The notes below the pieces were generated by a model. That model saw nothing but the letters and a program-made list of their open reading frames with translations, was not told the origin of the DNA and searched no databases. The translations under genes and the position numbers were made by a program. From positions 1 through 64,000 of the forward strand of contig JABJJW010000009.1 of the NCBI GenBank assembly GCA_018660685.1: DNA of 64,000 nucleotides. Reading direction: 5' to 3'. Source of the stretch: Flavobacteriales bacterium. Its GTDB lineage: Bacteria; Bacteroidota; Bacteroidia; Flavobacteriales_G; Salibacteraceae. Below, in pieces: positions 57,150 through 64,000 of the stretch (within the stretch, counting starts at the first letter, position 1; every line of letters starts with the position of its first letter).

Positions 57150-58327
57150 TGAATGTCGACCTTTCTATTCTTACCGAGTACCAATTGTACTATTCGCAAA
57201 GGAAGTTCATAAATCATATAAATCACCCATGGCATGATGTCCTTGGAATCAAAGAATGCGTGAGCTTCAGAAGCAAGGCTCGATCGGACCATCGACCTCA
57301 GGCTCACATTCCGATTGAGAATGAAATTGTAGATGAAGTCCTCCACGAAATAATACCATTCACCTTGGTCAATCTTGTTGAGTTGAGGCGACGATGGTTT
57401 TTCTCCCCTCGCTGCGTCCAAAGTAATCATGGGAAGGTTGACACCAGCGTACTGAGCGAGCGAATGCCAGCTCCAAGATCTTGGATTCATTTCGATGACA
57501 TAAAAGTCATCTTCATACTTTTTGTACTCAATTTGAGCAATGCCTGAGTAGTTGAGCTCAGAAATGATCTTCTCGGAATAATCAACTAGCTTTTGGTCAA
57601 AAACGATTTCAGCCAGAGTCGCTTGACCTGCCTTAGGCGGGTATTGTCTCACCTTTCTTCCGGTGAAGCACCCCAACAATTTCCCATCCCAAGCTGCAAT
57701 ACCAGCAGTGAAGAGCTCGTCATCTCCCCCAGGAATGAATTCCTGAAGGATGTAAGGTGACAATTTAGACTCCAATTCCGCAATGAACTTGCTTGCTACC
57801 TGAGCGTTCTCGCAGAGTTTGACTTTGAATAATCCTTTCGAAAGGTTGTCGGTTGCTCTTCTGTTGTCTGGCTTAATGATAACCGGCCATGTAACCGTTC
57901 CATTTTCAACATCACTTTTCGAAAACTGCTTCGGCTGTGGAATGCTTATGTGATTTACGAAATCCGCAAACTGGAGCTTGTTCGAAATCTTATTTAGTAC
58001 CGTGACATCCGTTTCGTAAAGTGCTTTAAAGTCTGATAAGAGACTTTGATTCTCTGCAAGAAGCTGAACGTACTCATCATTTACAGGAAGTAGATATAGA
58101 TCATCATCTGAAAAATCAGATGCAATTTGAACAAGGCCTTGAACCAGTGCTTTGGGGTCCTTCCCTGGTTTGGGAAATTTGTATCGTTTGTATACGTACT
58201 TAGAATATTGGCCTGCCTTAGCCCAATGATGATCCACGGCAATAACTTTGCATCCAGCTTTCCCTAAGGATCGGATAGACGCTAAGCCGTTTCGGTTACA
58301 GTCTATTATGACAACTGTTGGCTTCAT
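57146..58327 (-). CDS. ATP-grasp ligase
   Basis: WPVIIKPDNR, YILQEFIPGGDDELF, GIAQIEYKKYEDDFYVIEMNPRSWSWHSL. Confidence 0.88.
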   Translation of the reverse strand: MKPTVVIIDCNRNGLASIRSLGKAGCKVIAVDHHWAKAGQYSKYVYKRYKFPKPGKDPKALVQGLVQIASDFSDDDLYLLPVNDEYVQLLAENQSLLSDFKALYETDVTVLNKISNKLQFADFVNHISIPQPKQFSKSDVENGTVTWPVIIKPDNRRATDNLSKGLFKVKLCENAQVASKFIAELESKLSPYILQEFIPGGDDELFTAGIAAWDGKLLGCFTGRKVRQYPPKAGQATLAEIVFDQKLVDYSEKIISELNYSGIAQIEYKKYEDDFYVIEMNPRSWSWHSLAQYAGVNLPMITLDAARGEKPSSPQLNKIDQGEWYYFVEDFIYNFILNRNVSLRSMVRSSLASEAHAFFDSKDIMPWVIYMIYELPLRIVQLVLGKNRKVDIH

Positions 58328-58855
58328 TTAATCCACTTGCATCGTGATCAATTTCCCATTCTCCACAATGCGTTCGTTCATCCCTGTAAGAGATCCTGAG
58401 TTTATGATTGAGATCAATCCCCGAATGAATGCACCATGGGAAACGATCAAAATGATCGGATTCATTTCATACTTCTCTAAAAAAAGCCTAATTCTTATCT
58501 CCAGTTGTTCAAACTCTCCTTTCAGATCACTAGCCAAAGGATCACCCAACCATGAATCTGACATCTCATCCAACATTTGAGTTTTTGGCAACCCTTCAAA
58601 TCTTCCAAAACTCATTTCGCTGACGAGGGGTTCGATGGAATAGTCCAAGCCTAATCGATCAGCAGTTTGTACCGCTCTTTTTAGTGGACTGACCAAAACC
58701 AAATCTGGTTTTACCTGTTCTAGCTCATCTGAAATACTTGCAATTAAGCTGTTATTCAAGGCATCCGACTCAAGCAGTTCGATGTCGGTGAGTCCTTGCA
58801 TCAAACCCTCATCGTTCCAAGATGTTCTTAAATGCCTAATGGCGTGGATGGTCAT
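58328..58855 (-). CDS. histidine phosphatase superfamily protein, variant RHL motif
   Basis: IRHLRTSWNDEGLMQG, LVSPLKRAVQTA, EMSFGRFEG, LIVSHGAFIRG. Confidence 0.88.
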   Translation of the reverse strand: MTIHAIRHLRTSWNDEGLMQGLTDIELLESDALNNSLIASISDELEQVKPDLVLVSPLKRAVQTADRLGLDYSIEPLVSEMSFGRFEGLPKTQMLDEMSDSWLGDPLASDLKGEFEQLEIRIRLFLEKYEMNPIILIVSHGAFIRGLISIINSGSLTGMNERIVENGKLITMQVD

Positions 58856-59646
58856 TATTTCAGGAAGAAGGTTTCGCTTCTCAGTCCTTGACGTTGGGCT
58901 TCAAGCAATGCAAGGTCTAGAGGGTTTACATTACCAAGGTTCACATTGGGTCCAACTTCGTTGATGAAATACATCTGAAGTGATGTAGCCGGTGCTTCAA
59001 AGATCAAGCGCTCTGGATCAGTTTGACTAATAATATCCGCTACAAGCCCAGTTCTTAGTTCTCCACTCGGTCTATAAATACCCGCTGTTCCACTATCCCT
59101 TCCCTCCGTAATTACATATTCCGCTCCTACCTCAAAAAGCATGTTGATTTCTTTGATCCACTCAGATGGAGGCATCACTTTCTCTTTGTCCTTTGACCCA
59201 ACCTCGGATAAAACTGTAAACTCAGACTTCAGATCATCTACCATTCTGCAGCGATCATCTATAGAAATATCCACTGTTCCGGTCGAGATTTCCAACATGT
59301 CAATTTTGTGCTTTCTTAAAAAATCTAGGTATTCGTTGAACTTATTTTGAGCGTAAAACTTCTCAAATAGAGTTCCTCCGAAATAGACCTGAATATCATG
59401 CTTGCGGTAGAGTTCGATTTTGGCATCCAAATTCGGAAGAATGTAAGCCACACCGACACCCAGCTTTGCCACATCTAAGAATATTCCGTAGTCCTCGAGA
59501 ACATTGGCAAGCTCTCCAGTACTTAACCTCGTGTCGTTGACAGCAGTAATTCCTGTCTTCCTTGGTTTTACTGTCCTGACCGGTGTATCTAGCATGATTA
59601 AGCGTTTTGACAAATATCCGAATAATCCAGCTCCAAACGTGCTCAA
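58855..59646 (-). CDS. comA: phosphosulfolactate synthase family protein (ComA/HSA32 family)
   Basis: DVAKLGVGVAYILPNLDAKIELYRKHDIQVYFGGTLFEKF, EISTGTVDIS, EVGSKDKE, ITEGRDSGTAGIY, IFEAPATSLQMYFINEVGPNVNLGNVNPLDLALLEAQRQGLRSETF; start could instead be the internal Met (59595). Confidence 0.92.
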   Translation of the reverse strand: MSTFGAGLFGYLSKRLIMLDTPVRTVKPRKTGITAVNDTRLSTGELANVLEDYGIFLDVAKLGVGVAYILPNLDAKIELYRKHDIQVYFGGTLFEKFYAQNKFNEYLDFLRKHKIDMLEISTGTVDISIDDRCRMVDDLKSEFTVLSEVGSKDKEKVMPPSEWIKEINMLFEVGAEYVITEGRDSGTAGIYRPSGELRTGLVADIISQTDPERLIFEAPATSLQMYFINEVGPNVNLGNVNPLDLALLEAQRQGLRSETFFLK

Positions 59647-59703
59647 AACAGTTAACTCAGATGAAAAATGATTGGGTATTTATAGGTTACTTTGCACCAT
59701 AGT

Positions 59704-61110
59704 ATGGAAACAGCTACCCGAAAAATGACTTTCGAAGAGGCGTTAGTGTCTGGTGGGGATGAACGTCTAGATTTGGATGAAAATGGGTTAAACAAATACT
59801 TCGTCAATCCAACCCAAGGCTCAGGAGTGTTCAATCGAGGGTCTTGCACTTGTTCATTCATAACGGAGGATGCAAAAATTCCTACCCATTCACTTTACGA
59901 AAAGCTTAATCAAAATCCAGACTACTCGGAGCTATACGAATCTCTGAGTTTAAGAATCAAGTCTGCGTTGGAGGAAGGCACCGAACCTTTCGAAGTTTAC
60001 TTGGCGCCAAGCGGCAGTGACCTTTGTTATTTTCCGCTGCTCTTTTCAGCGACCATTCAACCTGAAAAGCCTATTCTAAATGTAGTCACTTGCCCTGAGG
60101 AGTTAGGGTCGGGTTCTGTCCTTGCCTACAAAGGGAATTTTTTCTCCCAGAAAACTCAAATAGAGAAAGTGGAATTATCTGAGCCACTCAATAAGAGTAT
60201 TCCAATTGAGTTCATCTCTTTTCCAGCCCGTGATGAACATGGGGTCATCCTCGATCACAATGAACAAATCATTGAATGCATCACTGAACACCAAGAATCT
60301 CACAACGTAATCGTGAACTTGGTGATTGGGTCTAAGTCTGGAATTGAAGACAACCTATCCATAGTTGAAGAATGTCAGCACCTGAATGTTAAGTGGGTCG
60401 TAGACATCTGTCAGTTGAGGGTTTCAAGAGCTCTTATTCAGAGGCTACTGGCACTCAATTGCAGTCTTTTGGTGACGGGGTCAAAATTCTATCAAAGCCC
60501 TCCATTCTGCGGTGCGTTAATCGTACCCGGCAGTCTTCAAAAACAAATTGACGCATCAACTGCGGATCCAGAGGTGACCAAAGGGTTTGATCGTGTTTTC
60601 ACTTGCTTCGACTTTCCAAAGAATTCGATTTATAGACCGTACTTCCAAGAAAAGGGAAATCATGGACTCTTGCTTCGTTGGGAAGCTGCCCTGTATGAAT
60701 TTGAGGCTATTTCTGCCTACACGGAGAGTGAGGTTATTCGAATAGTTTCCAAATGGAACATTACTATTCAAGACCATATGATCTCTCGGCCAGATGTCTT
60801 TGAGCTCATGAGTGATCAGGACAAAACCAATAAGTCTATTATCTCCTTCCGAATTAAAAAAGAAGGAATTTATCTCAGTCATGAGGAATTAAAAAGCTTG
60901 TACAAGCGGCTTTGCCTCGAAGGCAGTAAATGGATGCCCCAATATGACACTGTCACAATTGGCCAACCGGTGGCATACACATCTGGTTCGTTCCTCCGAG
61001 TGGCCTTAGGATCATTCAATGTTCGTCAATTGATGAGCAAGGACGTTAATCTTGACGAAGACATACAAATCTTAGAGACTTTGGAGGCCATCCTACACGA
61101 GTCCGCTTAA
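59704..61110 (+). CDS. fold-type-I PLP-dependent enzyme, class V aminotransferase-like, function unknown
   Basis: YLAPSGSDLCYFPLLF, VKWVVDICQLR (PLP Asp), LLVTGSKFYQSPPFCGALIVPG (PLP Lys). ATG at 59704 preferred over the track's TTG at 59692. Confidence 0.75.
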   Translation: METATRKMTFEEALVSGGDERLDLDENGLNKYFVNPTQGSGVFNRGSCTCSFITEDAKIPTHSLYEKLNQNPDYSELYESLSLRIKSALEEGTEPFEVYLAPSGSDLCYFPLLFSATIQPEKPILNVVTCPEELGSGSVLAYKGNFFSQKTQIEKVELSEPLNKSIPIEFISFPARDEHGVILDHNEQIIECITEHQESHNVIVNLVIGSKSGIEDNLSIVEECQHLNVKWVVDICQLRVSRALIQRLLALNCSLLVTGSKFYQSPPFCGALIVPGSLQKQIDASTADPEVTKGFDRVFTCFDFPKNSIYRPYFQEKGNHGLLLRWEAALYEFEAISAYTESEVIRIVSKWNITIQDHMISRPDVFELMSDQDKTNKSIISFRIKKEGIYLSHEELKSLYKRLCLEGSKWMPQYDTVTIGQPVAYTSGSFLRVALGSFNVRQLMSKDVNLDEDIQILETLEAILHESA

Positions 61111-62345
61111 TGCGACTTCAATCAAATAGAGCATTAGAGCTATTCAACACAGCGCAGTCCGATGGATTGATCGAAGAATTGGATACAACCATCATTTTCT
61201 ATGACTTGGACATTCTTGAGCAGAGATTGAAAACTGTCCGCTCTGCATTTGGTCCTAGTTATAAACATAGTGTTGCGATCAAGTCGAACCCTTTGTCGAA
61301 GGTCCTTGAATACATCAGCAAAAATGAGAATGGATTAGAAGCGGCATCGTTCGAAGAGCTCTGTCTCGCCAATAATCAAGAACCTTCGTTTACGGTCTGG
61401 GATAGTCCGGTAAAAACGAAGGCAGAAATCATCGAAGCGGAAAAAATGGGTGGCGTACTGATCAACGCTGACAGCCTCGATGAACTTGAGTTGATTCTGG
61501 CACATACGGCTCAGTCAAAAATTGGACTAAGGATCAATCCGCAAGTGAATACAGGTAGCCATGGCTCCATGAGTGTGTCAGGTCAATATTCCAAGTTCGG
61601 TGAACCCATTGCGAATCGCGCCTCCATCATCGAAGCGATTTTAAGGCACCCCAAAAGAATAACGGCTCTACACGTCCATTCCAGCTCGCAAACAACCGAT
61701 TACGATCGACTTTGCAATGCCATTCGTTCTGTTGTGGATTTAGCCAATGAAATCAATCAAGTCTCTGCTGCTCAGATCGAGACCATTGACATAGGTGGTG
61801 GATTTCCCGTAAGCTATGAAGCCGCAAGGGATTTCGACATCGCAGACTATGCTGAAAAGTTAAAAGAAACCTGCCCTGAGCTCTGGAATGGAACGTATCA
61901 GGGAATCACCGAGTTTGGAAGATATTACCATGCCAATGCTGGTTTCACAGCAACCCGCATCGAAGGCTCAAAAGGAGATTCCGAGAATCAAACAATCATT
62001 ACGCATGCTGGTGCAGACCTCTTTTTGAGAGAGGCGTACAATCCTGGGGTGTGGCCTCATGAGTATTCCGTGATAAGAGCTGGTAACGAGGTTAAACAAA
62101 CGTTGATCAGAACAGACATTGGCGGTCCGCTATGTTTCGGAGGAGATTACATTCAAAAAGAAGTTCTGCTTCCAAAATGCCAGCAAGGCGACTGGTTATT
62201 TGTGCTCGATACTGGGGCAAATTCATTTGCGCTTTGGTCACGACATTGCAGCAGGTCTTTTCCAAAGGTCATTGGGTTCGATGGAAAAGCTCAAATATTC
62301 AAAAAGCGCGAATCCATTGAATCTATAATTGGGTTTTGGTCTTAA
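61110..62345 (+). CDS. fold-type-III PLP-dependent decarboxylase (DAP/ornithine decarboxylase-like)
   Basis: HSVAIKSNPLSKVLEYI, LHVHSSSQ, IDIGGGFPVSYEAA, EFGRYYHANAGF, DTGANSFALWSRHCSR; start overlaps previous stop (TAATG). Confidence 0.85.
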   Translation: MRLQSNRALELFNTAQSDGLIEELDTTIIFYDLDILEQRLKTVRSAFGPSYKHSVAIKSNPLSKVLEYISKNENGLEAASFEELCLANNQEPSFTVWDSPVKTKAEIIEAEKMGGVLINADSLDELELILAHTAQSKIGLRINPQVNTGSHGSMSVSGQYSKFGEPIANRASIIEAILRHPKRITALHVHSSSQTTDYDRLCNAIRSVVDLANEINQVSAAQIETIDIGGGFPVSYEAARDFDIADYAEKLKETCPELWNGTYQGITEFGRYYHANAGFTATRIEGSKGDSENQTIITHAGADLFLREAYNPGVWPHEYSVIRAGNEVKQTLIRTDIGGPLCFGGDYIQKEVLLPKCQQGDWLFVLDTGANSFALWSRHCSRSFPKVIGFDGKAQIFKKRESIESIIGFWS

Positions 62346-62360
62346 ACTCTTCAGGTTGAA

Positions 62361-64000
62361 ATGATCGGATATTCTGGCATATATCATAGAGACAAAAGCT
62401 GGTCGCCATCCGACGATGATCATTTGACAGAGATGATCAACCAGCTCCAAGGAACCTCGGCATTGGAGCCATTAATTACTGAGTTTGAAAGCCACGGAAG
62501 ATGTGCAATGAAGATTGCGTCAATCGACCCAAGGTCACCGATGATCACCAAAGAAAATGAGGTTCGAAAGTTGTGTTTGTTTGGCGAATTGTACCCTCAG
62601 TCCACGGCGAATTCCCTTTTGGAAGCAGTGCTTGCCGATGACAGTGAGAATTTGACTTCTAGTATTCAGGATTTGAACGGAGCATTCAATCTCATTGTCT
62701 ACGACAAAACCAATTCTCAAGTCAAGATATTCAGGGACATTGGAGGAGTAAAAGCTTGCTTCTACCATGACAATGGACAGGAGGTGATTTTTTCGTCGGG
62801 GCTCCGGTCGGTAGCAAAATCATCACTTTACCGAGATAAACAAGTGGACACAAAAGGGCTATGGCTCAACCTTGCTTACCCTGCACCTCCACAGCCGCTC
62901 ACCGCATTCAAAGACATTTCTTGTCTCGAACGAGGAAGCCGTCTTTCGATAAATTCCACGGTAACAACCGACCATTACTGGACTATTCCTTCGAGGGATA
63001 TTGATATAGGTATGGACTTCAACTACGCTGTAGAGCGAGTGCATTCGACATTAACTGATGCAACATCCGATCGTGTTCAAGGAATTCAGAATCTAGGATC
63101 AACGCTCAGTGGAGGGGTTGATTCTGCCTATCTCTCTGCTCTAGCGTTCCAGAATAATGAGCACACGGAGGCATACACCTTTAAGCTCGCAGGAGAAGAG
63201 TACAGCCAATTGAATGAAGATGATGTTGCCGCTTTAACTGCACGGAAGTATGGCATGAAACATCACATAAAATCCTTTGTGTATGATGACTTCATGGAAG
63301 ATTTCCAAACGCTCATCAAACTGTACGAGCAGCCTGGTATCTCCATCGGAGCCTACTATAGTATTGCGAAACTGGGGCATCAGCTTGGATACTCGCATGT
63401 TGTGAATGGACTGGCCGGAGATGAGCTCTTTGGGGGATTTCATTTCTTCAAGCATCTCAGCTATTGGCCTCTTTTACGACTTCTCTCCCCAGTTGCCTCG
63501 CTCGTTCCTTCCAATAGAACAAAAGGTATTGACAAGTTCATCAAAGTGGCTGGGGCGGGATCGATTGATGAGTATTACTCTCGTGCATTTGCTATCTATC
63601 TCGACAAGGAATTGAAGAACGTGTTCAACAACCTGTACTTCAGTGCTCTTGACGCTCAGCAAGAGCTGTACAATCCTCGGCGAGAACCATTCAAGGATAG
63701 CATTTCTGGGTTGATGCACTACATGTTTAGCAACTGTCCGAATCACCACATCTACAGGTTCGAATCATTTTCGAATCACTTCGGAATTCAACCGTTGTAT
63801 CCATTTCTGGATAATAATGTGATTGAGCATGCATTTAAAGTTCCTTCTCGTTTCAAAGTGAAGGGCCACAAACGCAAAATTGTTTTAAAACAGGCCGCGG
63901 CTCCGTATGTCGTGCAACCCGCACTCACTGAAAACAAACGCGGCGTCGGAGCTCCAGTAAATAGCTGGATGAATACCCATCTCAAAGACATCAAAGAGGA
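62361..64000 (+). CDS. asparagine synthetase-like ATP-dependent amide ligase lacking the glutaminase Cys; partial (runs off window)
   Basis: PP-loop STLSGGVDSAYLSAL, GLAGDELFGGFHFF, YPFLDNNVIEHAFKVPSRFK; N-terminus MIGYSGIYH instead of MCGI; upstream in-frame TAA at 62343 excludes a longer start. Confidence 0.88.
   Translation, partial: MIGYSGIYHRDKSWSPSDDDHLTEMINQLQGTSALEPLITEFESHGRCAMKIASIDPRSPMITKENEVRKLCLFGELYPQSTANSLLEAVLADDSENLTSSIQDLNGAFNLIVYDKTNSQVKIFRDIGGVKACFYHDNGQEVIFSSGLRSVAKSSLYRDKQVDTKGLWLNLAYPAPPQPLTAFKDISCLERGSRLSINSTVTTDHYWTIPSRDIDIGMDFNYAVERVHSTLTDATSDRVQGIQNLGSTLSGGVDSAYLSALAFQNNEHTEAYTFKLAGEEYSQLNEDDVAALTARKYGMKHHIKSFVYDDFMEDFQTLIKLYEQPGISIGAYYSIAKLGHQLGYSHVVNGLAGDELFGGFHFFKHLSYWPLLRLLSPVASLVPSNRTKGIDKFIKVAGAGSIDEYYSRAFAIYLDKELKNVFNNLYFSALDAQQELYNPRREPFKDSISGLMHYMFSNCPNHHIYRFESFSNHFGIQPLYPFLDNNVIEHAFKVPSRFKVKGHKRKIVLKQAAAPYVVQPALTENKRGVGAPVNSWMNTHLKDIKE

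Noticed and set aside
57107-57547. 146-aa plus-strand ORF within the ATP-grasp gene
   Set aside because: Antisense to conserved ATP-grasp motifs; no support.
57146-64000. Canonical coenzyme M pathway
   Set aside because: Only a ComA-family enzyme is seen; no ComC, ComDE or ComB fold protein in the window, so CoM itself is not claimed.

Overview
The window looks like chromosomal DNA from a Bacteroidota bacterium (Flavobacteriales-like by gene content). It is densely coding. About 0.2-46 kb is mostly core and housekeeping: prmA, plsY, a TPR/PD40/SPOR giant protein, clpS-M48-nfeD-floA, tpiA, a FecA-like TonB receptor, folP, accA, menC/menE/menB, proline dehydrogenase, peptidases, a POT transporter, an ABC exporter and carB. 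From about 46 kb onward it becomes a surface-polysaccharide / small-molecule locus: YfhO-like protein, glycosyltransferase, formyltransferase, PIG-L deacetylase, two sulfotransferases, flippase, NodB-like protein. The end of the window (about 57-64 kb) holds the most interesting signal. A phosphosulfolactate synthase (ComA/HSA32 family) gene is coupled to a variant histidine phosphatase (RHL instead of RHG) and an ATP-grasp ligase. It is divergent from an unusual fold-type-I PLP enzyme, a diverged DAP/ornithine-decarboxylase-like PLP enzyme, and an asparagine-synthetase-like enzyme that lacks the N-terminal glutaminase Cys. I propose this as a candidate sulfonate biosynthesis and ligation pathway embedded in a polysaccharide locus; the 3' end lies outside the window. 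Other notable signals: an uncalled remnant of an SGNH hydrolase next to the yfhO-like gene, a pair of 19-bp operator-like palindromes upstream of the fecA-like gene, intergenic hairpin repeats at the left edge and near 21.1 kb, Bacteroidota -7 boxes whose TTG can be mis-called as a start codon, TTGA stop/start overlaps, and several convergent gene pairs whose stop codons abut or overlap. All family calls come from reading motifs in the translations; no database search was run.
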